Numbered from the stretch's first letter, positions 51,957 through 62,297 are shown. The stretch: 64,000 bases of DNA from JBGSPQ01 sp964346765 (GCA_964346765.1 CAYFWB010000002.1:1-64000), one strand, 5' to 3'. Notes: generated by a model not told the origin, from the letters alone. Made by a program: numbers and translations.

Positions 51957-54900
51957 CTATGCTGCTTTCTCCAGCGTACTTTCACTTTCCCCGGGTTGAA
52001 CACCAAGCTGTCCTCTCATTGCTTCGATTTCATTTTGCAGGGTTTTTTCTTCGAATATGCTGATTTCGTTTTGTTTGTTTTTCTCTATTTTTTCAAGGAT
52101 TTCTGAAATCTTCTTTTTTCTATCGGCTCTGCGGTCGGCCTTACTGCCTTCTTCTATTCTGTTTTTAAGTCTGCTGTATTCAAGAGCCAGATCTTTAAGT
52201 TTGATTGTTTTCGGCTCCGCTAAATCGAAAGAACGTTGTTTGGATTCTTTTTGCGCTTCCATTTCTTGTTTAGATTTCAAACCTCCGGCTATACCTTTGA
52301 TCAGCTTTTGATCTTCCTCTCTAGTATGGTTCTGAATATCATCAAAAATCTTGGCCAATCCATTATATCCGACTTCATTTTGAACCATGGACAAAGCACC
52401 TTCCAGCTTGGTTCCAAAATTATTATAAGCGTCGGTTTGTTCTCTTTGTTTGTTAATATTGCTGGATCCGAATTTTTGCATCATTAGTTCCCAGTTCATT
52501 GTAAGATCCTGATATGTTCTTTTGGGCACGTGAGGCTTAATTTTCTCAAACAGCAATTCCGTAAACGACTGAACTTCATTCCACATATCTATTACCATTC
52601 TGGAGTCATCAACTCCGGCGTATGAATACATTTCTCTGTCAAATTTGGTAAATTCGTGTTTATTGTGTTCAAATCGATCCTGCACGATCGCGTCCAGCCT
52701 GATGTATGACCTGAAAGTATCCATAAATCTGCGAAGGTTTTTTTGCGCGGCATCCTGATCACCCTGTTTGCCCGCTTCGATGAACTGCTCCAAATACCTT
52801 TTAGTGAAATTATTTAGACCCGCGAAGGTGTTTTTGACAGCGGCGCTTGATGCTTCCTGCTTACCTCCGCTCTTGGCCGCGACACTTCGAATCTGATTTT
52901 CTTGCAATTGGGATCCGAACATATGGAAGTCGTCGTGATCCCAATTAGTGACATCTTTTGAAGCTTTATCGGTCATACGGGAAACGACACTCGGATTTGA
53001 CATCATGACTTTTTCTATGTAGTCTTGTAATTCCTCTCCGGGAGTTAATTTTTCAGGTTTGGAGAGGGAGTAAATATTTTTGCCGGTGTCCTTTTCAATT
53101 ATGGTCTTGATCAGCTGTTTCATTTCGTTCATTTGCGGCTGTCCCACAGCCTGCTGTCCGGTTTTGGGGTCGTAAATGGGCCTGCCCCGGGAATCTACCT
53201 TGCCTATACTGTGGTCGGTAAAATAATCAAGCACCGGAAAATTGTTCAACAAATTTCCTTGGAACTGACTCAACCTGTACCAGTCGAGCAAAGGTTTTCC
53301 GGCAGTTTCACCTTTTTTACCTTCCATACCAAATCCCATAATCAGGAAGTATATCTTTTCGGCGAAACTGAGTTTTCCTGATTCGATGGCAAAATATAAC
53401 AGTGCCTCATAAATGGCCGGATCCACCCAAAGACCGTTCATGTGCATAAAGAGATAATTCTGCAGTCTACCTTTCATACCTTCTTTTTGTTCGGGGTCGT
53501 TTTCGAGCCTGAGTGCCCATTGTTTGTTTTCGTTTACACGGTTCTGATAAGCGCTGTCGTTTTTATTTTTGAAATCGCGGAAAGAGTCTTTACCCCAAAA
53601 ACCGTCCAGTATTTCGCGGATTGAATCTTCATTGTGTTCAGCTTTACTGAGGTCAAAATTGAATTTGGCGGCCACGCGCTTAATAGCTGCCCAGAGCGTT
53701 TTATCCTGCCAGTTGATGAATCCTTTTTCTGACATTACTATCAGAAGAGCCTTAAGCTCATCACGGTTGGTTGTGGTATTAAGCTGTTTTATGAAGTCGG
53801 TGCAGCCGTATTGCTCAAAGGCTTCTTTGTAATAATTGACCTGTTCAGTTTCGGCTTTCTGTCTGATTACTTCAAACTCCCTGCCCAGTCCCGGGATGAA
53901 ACTCAGAGCGTTATTGCCGATCACTCCGATTCTTTCTTTTTCAGACCTCTCCATGTAACGTTTGATGTATTCAAAAATCTGCTTGCCGATTTCGTACATA
54001 CTGCCCAGACTAAGGAAGTATGTTTCGTTATATAGTTTTCTTAAATAAGAGATATTCGGAGGGGTGTCCTTTTCACTTGTTTCGGTGGAAAAGCCGGGTG
54101 GAACCGATTGTCTTTTCTGTTTTTTGTCCTGCGCCGCGGCTGTAGCTTTTTTACGCTCTTCCTCTTTTAACGCTTTTTCTTCTTCCGTTTCTTCGGGCAT
54201 GAACGCCACTCTTTTTTCGGCTTCGGCATCCGGATCGAACTTTTCCACTTCATTGTTTTTGACCCACCTTAAGAAACTTGCCGGGGTGTAAACAGATCCG
54301 TTATCAAGTTCTATTTTGTCATCATTAATTTCTTTGATTCTGAACAGCTTGGGCGGCATGGTGTCGTAACAGAGTATTTCGTCTTTCTTTAATTCGATCG
54401 GCAAATATTCTTTGGGATTTCTTTGATAGGTTCCGTTTCTAAGCTCGTTTTCTTCTTTAAGCTTGTCTCTGAGTTCGGAAATTGTGAGGGCGGTTAGAGC
54501 AACAACTCCAAGCCGGGTAAACCATTTTATGAATTCATCCATCCTGAGTTTGCTTTTCTTGATCTGACGGGGCGTATGGGCTACCACTACTTCACTATCC
54601 AGTTCTATAAAGGTATTTTCTTTTCCTTTTTTATTACTGTCGGCGGTGTTGAAAAAGTCATCTTTTTCTCTGGTGATGTTTTTTATGGTAACGTTTTTGT
54701 CTTCACCTTTGACTTTGCCTATGCCATCGGAACTTATATCCCGGTACGTAAAAACGGCACCGGGTTTTATATTCACACCCAAAAGTGATTCCAGTGTTTC
54801 TGTATCCTGTTCGGCGGTTTTACCTTCGGGGTAATCAACAGTCATGTCCTGCATATCCACGATTTTTTTTAAAGAGGCTCCATTGATTTCCACGCTCTGC

Positions 54901-55916
54901 TGACGTTTTATCCCGTTTTGGTCCGGTTTTTCATCTTCAATATCGAGCACAACGTAGGGAGTGAGAGCGGCAAATATTTGTTCGGCCCTGTCTCCTTCTT
55001 TTACTTTGAAATTTTTGAAATCGATTTCTTTGATAGTGGCTTTTCTGTATATAGGTTCGTAGATGCGAAGTCCGTTTTCGTCCGTAACATGTTCGTAGAG
55101 GTTTTCACTGGCCGCGTCCCGAGCGGGCCGCAAAACTGGTCTTTTTGTTCTGAAACGCAGTTTTGTGCCTTCTTTCAGCTCGAAACCCAACTGCCGACCA
55201 AGACTTTCCAGCATTTTTTGTTTATGTGCTTTTTCGTAAATCTGGTCCCTGGATTCCTGCATGGCCTCGTTAAGCCTGACTGTGATTTGCTCGAATTCTT
55301 CTTTGATTTTTGGGAATTGCGCGGCTTCTTTCTTTTTTTCCGTTATCAAGGAATACAGGTCTTGATCTGAAATTTTTCCTTTTAAAGGATCAGTAAGACC
55401 TTTAAGTTTTTGCTCAAAGTCGGGCAGAGTGATTCCCAAATCTAAAATCTCTTTAGCTTGCCCGGACGTTAACAGTTTTTGGTCCATTAATCTGTTTATT
55501 TCCGCGCGGAGCTTTTTCTGGCTTTCATCAATGATACCGCGCAGGTTCCTTAATTCCTGTTGAATTGATTCGATAGTTTTAATTACTTCCTGTTTTTTTT
55601 GTTCTTTGGCTACTTTCAATGCTTCGTTGGCGGATCCGATTACGGCATTGATGTTTTCCGCCATGGTTGAAGTAACATATTCGATTGAATCGCCTCTTTC
55701 AGACAACTCGGGCTTTTTTGGTCCGGTTTCCTCCGATTCTACACTTGTCGGTTCTTGTTCCGATGCTTGTTCAAAGGGTTCTTCCGCAAAATCTTTTTTA
55801 TCTTCCGGGCCGGATCCACCCCAGCTGTTACCTGAATTTGCGAAAACAAGCCTTGAAGGAGTAAGCGGGTTATTCCAAAAAAATGTAAGCGCTTTGTTTT
55901 TTACAAAACTGGTCAT
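51957..55916 (-). CDS. Very large protein of unknown function beside a VirB6-like gene (1319 aa)
   Basis: Family not recognised. The N-terminus (FFWNNPLTPSRLVFANSG) is followed by an acidic disordered part, a coiled-coil region (about 85-235), several small beta-rich segments (about 240-560; LDNGSVYTPASFLRWV) and a single weak hydrophobic stretch (WFTRLGVVALTALTI, near 470). A long helical part and a C-terminal Lys/Glu-rich coiled coil (about 1235-1319) follow. No ATPase motif. It has its own strong promoter but lies 162 bases after the VirB6-like gene in the same direction. Position suggests a part or substrate of that membrane apparatus; function unknown. Confidence 0.7.
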   Translation of the reverse strand: MTSFVKNKALTFFWNNPLTPSRLVFANSGNSWGGSGPEDKKDFAEEPFEQASEQEPTSVESEETGPKKPELSERGDSIEYVTSTMAENINAVIGSANEALKVAKEQKKQEVIKTIESIQQELRNLRGIIDESQKKLRAEINRLMDQKLLTSGQAKEILDLGITLPDFEQKLKGLTDPLKGKISDQDLYSLITEKKKEAAQFPKIKEEFEQITVRLNEAMQESRDQIYEKAHKQKMLESLGRQLGFELKEGTKLRFRTKRPVLRPARDAASENLYEHVTDENGLRIYEPIYRKATIKEIDFKNFKVKEGDRAEQIFAALTPYVVLDIEDEKPDQNGIKRQQSVEINGASLKKIVDMQDMTVDYPEGKTAEQDTETLESLLGVNIKPGAVFTYRDISSDGIGKVKGEDKNVTIKNITREKDDFFNTADSNKKGKENTFIELDSEVVVAHTPRQIKKSKLRMDEFIKWFTRLGVVALTALTISELRDKLKEENELRNGTYQRNPKEYLPIELKKDEILCYDTMPPKLFRIKEINDDKIELDNGSVYTPASFLRWVKNNEVEKFDPDAEAEKRVAFMPEETEEEKALKEEERKKATAAAQDKKQKRQSVPPGFSTETSEKDTPPNISYLRKLYNETYFLSLGSMYEIGKQIFEYIKRYMERSEKERIGVIGNNALSFIPGLGREFEVIRQKAETEQVNYYKEAFEQYGCTDFIKQLNTTTNRDELKALLIVMSEKGFINWQDKTLWAAIKRVAAKFNFDLSKAEHNEDSIREILDGFWGKDSFRDFKNKNDSAYQNRVNENKQWALRLENDPEQKEGMKGRLQNYLFMHMNGLWVDPAIYEALLYFAIESGKLSFAEKIYFLIMGFGMEGKKGETAGKPLLDWYRLSQFQGNLLNNFPVLDYFTDHSIGKVDSRGRPIYDPKTGQQAVGQPQMNEMKQLIKTIIEKDTGKNIYSLSKPEKLTPGEELQDYIEKVMMSNPSVVSRMTDKASKDVTNWDHDDFHMFGSQLQENQIRSVAAKSGGKQEASSAAVKNTFAGLNNFTKRYLEQFIEAGKQGDQDAAQKNLRRFMDTFRSYIRLDAIVQDRFEHNKHEFTKFDREMYSYAGVDDSRMVIDMWNEVQSFTELLFEKIKPHVPKRTYQDLTMNWELMMQKFGSSNINKQREQTDAYNNFGTKLEGALSMVQNEVGYNGLAKIFDDIQNHTREEDQKLIKGIAGGLKSKQEMEAQKESKQRSFDLAEPKTIKLKDLALEYSRLKNRIEEGSKADRRADRKKKISEILEKIEKNKQNEISIFEEKTLQNEIEAMRGQLGVQPGESESTLEKAA

Positions 55917-56013
55917 TATTGACGGGTTAAGGGATCAATAATGTTTGTTTTTTTTAAAACAGTTTCCCCGGCCTTTGGGCCACGGGCTTTTGTTTGCCGA
56001 ATTGTTTTTTGCA

Positions 56014-56041
56014 ATTTTATCATTGTTTTATTTTTTGTCAA
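56014..56041 (-). promoter_or_regulatory. Promoter of the 1319-residue gene
   Basis: On the minus strand: TTGACA (56041-56036), 16 bp, TAAAAT (56019-56014). The leader of about 90 bases contains a GC hairpin (GGCC-CAAA-GGCC) and no T tract. Confidence 0.7.
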
Positions 56042-56078
56042 TTTTTTTACTGTGGTTCGTTAGCGGGCGGTGGGGCTG

Positions 56079-58538
56079 TCAGGAATCTCCCGATTCATTT
56101 TTCGCTTTAGGCTGTTCATCTTTTAATATTTGTTTCACTGGTTCGCTTTTTTTGAAAATCTCCCACTGATCGGCGTGATCATTGCCGTATTTTTTTTCCA
56201 TGTTCTGGACGTATCCGCGCATTAATTCGCTGACTCTATCATCAATTTCATCATCTGGAACACCGTTTGATTCTAGCTGCTTCTTAAGTTCTTCTTGTGC
56301 GATCTTAACGGTATTTATTGCTTCTTGCGCATTGTTTGAGTCGACGACTTGTAATTTTTTTTGAAGATTACTTAAAGATTCGGTCGCCTTATCACGACGT
56401 GCTTTGGCGGCGGCGACCTCTTCAGGTTTCGGACTGTTATAGTCCTCATTTCCGTTTGCATTATTAAGTTTTTTCTTGTCTTCATCGGTCAATACTTGTT
56501 CGGCAACTTTATCCACGACCGGTTGTTGGTTGGTTTCTGTTGATGTATCGGGTTGTTGACTTTCCGTTTGCTGCTCTGACGCGGCTCCGGCGGTACCGGC
56601 GGCGGATGTTCCGGCGGCCGCGGCGGACGCACCGGCAAGTTGGCTGGCTCTGCTGAGTACGTTTGAGTTGTCCTTAAGACGATCTATTACTGCCTGCAGT
56701 ACATCATCCGGAAGTTCTTCGCCTCGCTTGAGTGCATCAATGACTTGTGCTGTCTTATACTCACCAAACTGTTTGTTACCGAGTAAAGATCTAAAATCCC
56801 TTTCAATATCTGGATTATCTCGTAATTGGTCACCGATTTCTTTTTGACGGGTTTTATCCAACTGGTATCTGTGATTCCACATAGTCGCGCCAAGATCAGT
56901 TCCATTCTTGGTCTTTTTGATCTCTTTACTGATCGCTTCATCGGGAGCGAAACCGAATTGTTTCATTAAATCGCGCTGTTTTTGCAACTCTTTGGTTCTT
57001 AACGCGTTAGGAATTTGCGATACTGCTCCAAGTGCCGTACCAACGGAAACTTTGTCATCTCCTTTTCCAACAGGGATTAAAGGCATATACTTGATGGGAG
57101 CGGTCGCCACAAATTTCCCGGCGCTTTCCACTGCATTTTTAAGTCCACCAACAATGCTTTCGGCATATCCGCCTTTAGCGGCTTCAAATACGCCTATCCA
57201 AACAATCACAACCATGGCCACCGCAGCTATTAAATCCTGTAATGTGCTCATACCAGAAGTGAGCAGATTTACATCCAATGTGGGGATATCCACACTTGCA
57301 AATCTGGCCTGCTTCCAGCTTTGAAGCATAATAAATCCAATGCTCATTACAAGCGCAATGGGCAATGGAGCAATAAGATTCTGTACGAATTTTTTGCTTA
57401 AATCGTCGGCTCCGCCAAGAGAACTTTTTAGACTGTCGGGAATGACATAAGCCAAGACTATCAGCGGAGAAAGAACCATAGTGACCCAAAGTACGACCAG
57501 CCTGATTGCCAAGATAATAAGCAGAGCCACAAAAGCCACTGCGTAAACTATGTAAAGTGTTGTTGAAAATAGAGTGTTTAATAAAAGGTCTTTGGCCGCC
57601 TGTTGGTGATTTTTAAGTGTCACTTTATTGATTTCCGCCACTTTCCCCATATTTATGGCCAAAATAATAGCGGCGTTGTTTGAATCAAAGGTTGCAAAAA
57701 AGTTTTTACCTTTGGCTGTGAGTTCTTTTGTGTTGGGGTTACCCACGCAATACCCCGAATCATCAGGCGGCGGTGAATAATTTTCTTGACCATATAATCC
57801 CTCACAAAAGCTAATAATAAATTTTTGGCTTTCATTAATTTGATTACCCTGTTCATCGGTGAGATTGGTTTCAACAGCGTTAGGTAAAGCAAAAACCGCT
57901 GTTGTTACAACACTTACAGCGTCCACTGCCACTTTAACTACAAGGAATGAAAAATTAACCGCTATTAGGGCAATAATAAATTTGGGCAACATTGTCTTGA
58001 TATGGTAATCTTGATTGGATCCCCCTACAACGTTGTAGAAAGCGATACCAAGAAGTACCAAAATAAAGAGTATATTGACGATATTTCTGATATTTCGCCA
58101 GATATTGAGCATGGTTTCTTCCATGCCGGCGCCAAAAAGGATGTCGTTTTTTAGGAGTCCGCCAATTAAGAGCAAAACCGGCCAGATGATTCTTTGGAGA
58201 AATTCGCTTATCATAATGAGCATGGAGCCTATGGTTTCCATAAGTTTGTCGTATTCTTCACTTTGGGCCTGGGCGCCGCCACTTGGGCTGGCGGCGGCTT
58301 TGGCTTCATCCATGGCTTGTTTTTGGGCGGTACAGTCCTCCGTCTCTTCATTTTTAACACATGCATTATACGCCTGCTCGGCCTGTTTGTACTCTTGGTA
58401 AGCGTTACTGGAGTTTGTTTCCGATCCCTCGGGTTCTTCAGCTGTTGTGACCGGCGGAATAGCGAAAAGTGTCAGTAAGAGTATTCCCGTTAGAGTTAGT
58501 TTTTTTAGCAGACCTTTGGTTGTTTTTTTGTTTTTCAT
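56079..58538 (-). CDS. VirB6/TrbL-like polytopic membrane protein (819 aa)
   Basis: A signal peptide (LTLTGILLLTLFAIPPVTTA) is followed by a short exported part with two Cys, then six or more membrane helices: about 120-145, 160-185, 200-225, and a pair near 335-380 (AVAFVALLIILAIRLVVLWV, then VLSPLIVLAYVIP). Further helices lie at about 395-420 and 445-470. The rest (about 490-819) is a soluble tail with Ala/Thr/Gln-rich linkers. This order matches VirB6/TrbL proteins of type IV secretion systems and their CPR relatives. I placed the start at ATG 58538, which gives a proper signal peptide; an upstream ATG at 58583 overlaps the neighbour. No VirB4 or other secretion ATPase is in the window, so the machine is incomplete here. 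Confidence 0.7.
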   Translation of the reverse strand: MKNKKTTKGLLKKLTLTGILLLTLFAIPPVTTAEEPEGSETNSSNAYQEYKQAEQAYNACVKNEETEDCTAQKQAMDEAKAAASPSGGAQAQSEEYDKLMETIGSMLIMISEFLQRIIWPVLLLIGGLLKNDILFGAGMEETMLNIWRNIRNIVNILFILVLLGIAFYNVVGGSNQDYHIKTMLPKFIIALIAVNFSFLVVKVAVDAVSVVTTAVFALPNAVETNLTDEQGNQINESQKFIISFCEGLYGQENYSPPPDDSGYCVGNPNTKELTAKGKNFFATFDSNNAAIILAINMGKVAEINKVTLKNHQQAAKDLLLNTLFSTTLYIVYAVAFVALLIILAIRLVVLWVTMVLSPLIVLAYVIPDSLKSSLGGADDLSKKFVQNLIAPLPIALVMSIGFIMLQSWKQARFASVDIPTLDVNLLTSGMSTLQDLIAAVAMVVIVWIGVFEAAKGGYAESIVGGLKNAVESAGKFVATAPIKYMPLIPVGKGDDKVSVGTALGAVSQIPNALRTKELQKQRDLMKQFGFAPDEAISKEIKKTKNGTDLGATMWNHRYQLDKTRQKEIGDQLRDNPDIERDFRSLLGNKQFGEYKTAQVIDALKRGEELPDDVLQAVIDRLKDNSNVLSRASQLAGASAAAAGTSAAGTAGAASEQQTESQQPDTSTETNQQPVVDKVAEQVLTDEDKKKLNNANGNEDYNSPKPEEVAAAKARRDKATESLSNLQKKLQVVDSNNAQEAINTVKIAQEELKKQLESNGVPDDEIDDRVSELMRGYVQNMEKKYGNDHADQWEIFKKSEPVKQILKDEQPKAKNESGDS

Positions 58539-58555
58539 TTGTTTCGATTTTGTTT

Positions 58556-60190
58556 TTAGCCGATGCAGGCCGTTCCGATACAATGAAGAATAAATGTGAA
58601 TCCTTGCTGTACTTTTTCAGCGTCCCGCGTGGACATGACACCGGCGGAAGTGAGAAGTGTTATTATGGGGCCGGCGGTGACGGCGCCGGTGGCGCCGAGC
58701 GCGAGCCATATTTTTTTTCTATTTTCTTTCTTTTTTCTATTGCGTAGATCCATCCGGTTTTGCGCGGGTTCCGAATATCTTAATGGTGGGGTGCTCCCCT
58801 GCCGCGGTGCGGCTTGCGGCATTTGCCGCTGTTGCCTTTCAGCTTCCAGTTCAGCTTCTGCTTCGCCTTCCGTAGCGGGTGTTTCCACCTCCTGTCGCGC
58901 CCCTCTTTTCCCTTTTCCCCTTGTTTTATCATGGCCTCCTTCTCTTCCCGCAATGATAGCGGCAGGTGATTCTCTGACAGGACCTTCGGGCGTCGCTCCC
59001 GGCACCAAACTTTTAGCATCTTTATCATCTGTTTCTTTTTGTTCACCACTTACCGCGCGCGGGGATTCAGGTCGCTTTGGCAAACCTGTTGGTACACCCC
59101 TTGGTACACCCCGCACGGGGGCAACTACAACAGGCATAGGTTCTTCCGGTGGCAGTTCATAACCTTTGAATGTGGCGCTTGGCGGCAAATTTTGATAAAT
59201 TCGCTCCGCCGGCTGTCTTTGTCCGTTAGCCATGAATTCGCGCTCTAAATCCTTTCCGCTAAGGTAAAAATACCTGCCCCTGTAGTATCCGGAGTCTGTC
59301 TGATCTTTTACAGCTTCATCAAAAGTAAATTTATATTTTCGGGGGTCGCTGTCCAGCGAAAGGGCGTTGACTAAAACCTCCAGTACATCTCCATTCACGT
59401 CTTTGACTTTTCCTTTTATGATTCCTCCGCGAGCTTCCATAGCCATAACTTCCAAACCCGCGGCTTCCAAAACGGCTTTGGTGCTTTCAACCATGCTTTC
59501 TCGGAAACCTTTTTCCATAGCCGTTTTGTTAACGCTGATCACTCCTTCTGTTACGGTTACTTCTGTTTGCCCCCGTGCCGTTTCGGCCAGCCTTTGTCTT
59601 AAATTGGGTTGGACCAGGGGCACAATAACAGTATCAGCGGGCATTTCAGCCAAATTATCACGGTCTATCACTCTATCTTGTTCGTTAACGGAAATCATCT
59701 TAATTTGTCCATTTTGCAATTTTTCCTTTTGCTCGGGTGACATTTCTTGACTGTTGTCTTTAATTATCTTTTGTTCAAGTCTATTTACCAATCTGTAAGC
59801 CAATTGATATAAATGTCTGTTCAGTTCAGTACTGGATGAATAATCGCGGTTTTCCGTGGGAAAAATATTTTGCTTTAGTCCTTCAGGTCCCAACAGTTGT
59901 CTTTGTTGCGCAAGATAAGTTGCCAATTCATCCAAAAGATATAGTCGATATTCTTGTTCGCTCTGATCCTGGAATGGCCGATAATCTTTATATCCGTCCT
60001 GACCCCTAATGAAGTATTCAGTACGGAACAGATTTCTATCAACCGCGCTAAGTTCCTGCGGTATCAATAGTTTCCCCAGATATCCGCCTATCGGCTGTGC
60101 GTCCACAGGTTGGCTGATACGAGTTAGTAAATCCCCCAATGTGGGGATAAGTTTTGTTCTGACAAAATATTCGTTAAACTGCAGGTTCAT
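58556..60190 (-). CDS. Membrane-associated protein of unknown function (544 aa)
   Basis: Family not recognised. Start at ATG 60190, which overlaps the stop of the previous gene (TAATG), so translation is coupled; a further upstream start at 60232 would overlap more. Residues about 1-330 look globular (ELATYLAQQRQLLG, VTVTEGVISVNKTAMEKG). Residues 335-480 are a Pro/Arg/Glu-rich disordered linker. The C-terminus has a basic stretch (RNRKKKENRKK) and hydrophobic segments (IWLALGATGAVTAGPIITLL), so the protein is probably tail-anchored. It lies 18 bases before the VirB6-like gene. Confidence 0.7.
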   Translation of the reverse strand: MNLQFNEYFVRTKLIPTLGDLLTRISQPVDAQPIGGYLGKLLIPQELSAVDRNLFRTEYFIRGQDGYKDYRPFQDQSEQEYRLYLLDELATYLAQQRQLLGPEGLKQNIFPTENRDYSSSTELNRHLYQLAYRLVNRLEQKIIKDNSQEMSPEQKEKLQNGQIKMISVNEQDRVIDRDNLAEMPADTVIVPLVQPNLRQRLAETARGQTEVTVTEGVISVNKTAMEKGFRESMVESTKAVLEAAGLEVMAMEARGGIIKGKVKDVNGDVLEVLVNALSLDSDPRKYKFTFDEAVKDQTDSGYYRGRYFYLSGKDLEREFMANGQRQPAERIYQNLPPSATFKGYELPPEEPMPVVVAPVRGVPRGVPTGLPKRPESPRAVSGEQKETDDKDAKSLVPGATPEGPVRESPAAIIAGREGGHDKTRGKGKRGARQEVETPATEGEAEAELEAERQQRQMPQAAPRQGSTPPLRYSEPAQNRMDLRNRKKKENRKKIWLALGATGAVTAGPIITLLTSAGVMSTRDAEKVQQGFTFILHCIGTACIG

Positions 60191-61788
60191 TAGGAAGTAG
60201 ATAATTGGGTTTGTTTGATTTTTTCCAACCACACCGCCAGTTTTCTTTCATTTTCTTCTATTCCGAGCGCTTCCGATGACACGGCGATGGCAAATAAGAT
60301 CTTGTCAATCTTTTTTTCGGGCTTTTTATTCATTACTCGTAGGTTTTTTAAAAATTCTTTTCTTCCGGCATGTTCTTCTTTTTCGATTAGTTTATCCAAT
60401 GACAAAACCGGATTACCCTGCACATCGAATTGCCCACGCAACTTGAGAATTGTCTGATGCCCCCCTTGTTCCAGATAGTTTCTAAGATCCGGCGGCGCGC
60501 CCAGATAGTTTTCCGTGAGTGTTTTTAAGGCGTTTCTTTTTTTAACGTCTGCTTTTTCCTTATCATTTAAAAGGTTGTCAATCAATTGTGAAATATAGCC
60601 CTCACCAAGCCCCAGGAATTCAAGTACTCCTCTACGTTTGTGGCCTTCACGCATTGAACCGCTGACTCCTTCAATGCCGATCCCCGCGGCACCGACACCC
60701 AACCAGAAAAATTTATTGAATGTAATATTATGAAGTGTCTGCGCAAAATCACCCCGTTTGCGGCTGGCAAGAGCGTTTATTATGGCAGTTGTCCCGCCCC
60801 AAAGCGCGAGTAGAGAGTGCAATAGCGGCTTGCCTACAAATCTTTCCACAATGTTTTTGGAATACCGTCCGCTGTATTTGCGATAAACTTCGCCCTGCAG
60901 AACATCTTTAAACTGCTTCACCCGGTCTCTGTAATAGGTTGTTTCAAGTTTTTGTTTGTATTTTTTTTCAAATTCTTCCTGTGTCAGCAGACCTTTTTTT
61001 AAAGCCTGTTTAAACAATTGTTCCCCCTGTAACAGGGTTAAAACGCCGGTTCTTAAGAAACCGTCAATCAGTTCATCACTTTCTTTGCCTTTATTCGATT
61101 CCATAAAATTTAAAACCAGCTCGTATTTTTGTTGAGGTGACATCATGCTGATTAAAAGTCCGGCTCCGGTTGATTCGTATGAATGAACGTTTTTATCACT
61201 TATCTGCGGTAATTTATCCGGATCAATTAATGCCACAATCTGCTTATAATCGCCTTCGTTCAATGCACCGTCTTCACTTATTTTAATAAACAGCTGATGC
61301 AGTTCGGGGTGCGCTTTTTCAAAGTCTTTGACTCCTTCAACCGCCCTGGCTATTTCCGCCACCTCATGCGTTGTGATGTATGTGTCTTCTACTTTTTCAT
61401 TTAAAATCGCCCTTAGTTTTTCAAGTCGCTGTCTGGTTTTCGCGTTCGCGTTATCAAGAAGTTCCTGCGCCAAGCTCTCAAGATTAACACTTGAATCTTT
61501 TTGCACGCGCTGGTTAAACTCTTTGATTAAAGCGTCGTAGGTTTGTCTTACCTCATCGATCTGACGATCTCTTAAAAACAATATTTTGTCTTTGGCACGT
61601 TCTTCCATTTGATCGCCGCCATAAGAGATTCTTTCATTGAAAGCTTCTTTCAGGTCATCGATCATTTCATCCCGTCTTTTTTTTAGTTCTTCTATAACCG
61701 CTTCACGGGCTTTAGCTGCCCGCTCGCTTATTTCCAGCCCTTCCACCGGTGTTTCCGATCCCGATTGTTGAAGCGGTTGTTCGCTCAT
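60190..61788 (-). CDS. Helical protein of unknown function with one hydrophobic hairpin (532 aa)
   Basis: Family not recognised. The N-terminal third is a long charged coiled coil (about 15-150, AKAREAVIEELKKRRDEM). A middle helical domain has YKQIVALIDPDKLP and MMSPQQKYELVL. A hydrophobic pair of segments is at about 310-365 (LLHSLLALWGGTTAIINAL and FFWLGVGAAGIGIEGV). A helical C-terminal domain follows. Both ends are TAATG overlaps with neighbours, so it is made in a fixed ratio with them. No enzyme motif seen. Confidence 0.7.
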   Translation of the reverse strand: MSEQPLQQSGSETPVEGLEISERAAKAREAVIEELKKRRDEMIDDLKEAFNERISYGGDQMEERAKDKILFLRDRQIDEVRQTYDALIKEFNQRVQKDSSVNLESLAQELLDNANAKTRQRLEKLRAILNEKVEDTYITTHEVAEIARAVEGVKDFEKAHPELHQLFIKISEDGALNEGDYKQIVALIDPDKLPQISDKNVHSYESTGAGLLISMMSPQQKYELVLNFMESNKGKESDELIDGFLRTGVLTLLQGEQLFKQALKKGLLTQEEFEKKYKQKLETTYYRDRVKQFKDVLQGEVYRKYSGRYSKNIVERFVGKPLLHSLLALWGGTTAIINALASRKRGDFAQTLHNITFNKFFWLGVGAAGIGIEGVSGSMREGHKRRGVLEFLGLGEGYISQLIDNLLNDKEKADVKKRNALKTLTENYLGAPPDLRNYLEQGGHQTILKLRGQFDVQGNPVLSLDKLIEKEEHAGRKEFLKNLRVMNKKPEKKIDKILFAIAVSSEALGIEENERKLAVWLEKIKQTQLSTS

Positions 61789-62297
61789 TATAGTTTTAAT
61801 AATTGTAAAAAAATGTCCGTCGCGGAAGCGTGCTTACCTTCCCATTCGGGTATACGGCTTATCAGATAGTTTCTTACTTGTGCGGGATCTTGGTCATCAA
61901 ACTGAATAACCACATCTGAATGGTATCTGTTCAGAATCCTAAGATTTAGTGTTTTAATGCCGTTCTCGTAAATAATCCAAAAAGCCTTTATGCTTTGATA
62001 GGGAAAATACATATCACTTACATAAATTCCCATTTCAGTAATCCTGACAGTGATATATTTGGGCGGGTGCTGTGTTTGTATGTAATAATAAACTCCGGCA
62101 AAAACAAGTATGGCCAGTGCAAGTGTTATATTATCCGAAATAGCCGCTATAATTGCCACAATCAATACAACTGTTGCGGCTATCAGGTACCATTTTCTGT
62201 TTTTTTCCTGCTGGATATATTCAGGAGCTTCCCAATGGATAACCACTTTTTCGCTTTCGGGGGCTCTATCTGTTTTTATTTGTTTTTGTTTTTCCAT
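61788..62297 (-). CDS. Membrane protein with bacterial PH-like domain (169 aa)
   Basis: First gene of the VirB6-like operon. A soluble start (EKVVIHWEAPEYIQQEK) is followed by two adjacent membrane helices (about 36-55 and 58-78) and a C-terminal beta-rich domain (about 82-169; YITVRITEMGIYVSDMYFPY). This matches small two-helix proteins with bacterial PH-type domains that are common in CPR genomes. Its stop overlaps the next start (TAATG). Promoter directly upstream at 62316-62344. Confidence 0.7.
   Translation of the reverse strand: MEKQKQIKTDRAPESEKVVIHWEAPEYIQQEKNRKWYLIAATVVLIVAIIAAISDNITLALAILVFAGVYYYIQTQHPPKYITVRITEMGIYVSDMYFPYQSIKAFWIIYENGIKTLNLRILNRYHSDVVIQFDDQDPAQVRNYLISRIPEWEGKHASATDIFLQLLKL

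Noticed and set aside
51872..52006. Longer 78-residue version of the leader peptide
   Set aside because: The extra codons lie upstream of the predicted transcript start and overlap the end of the 1319-residue gene.
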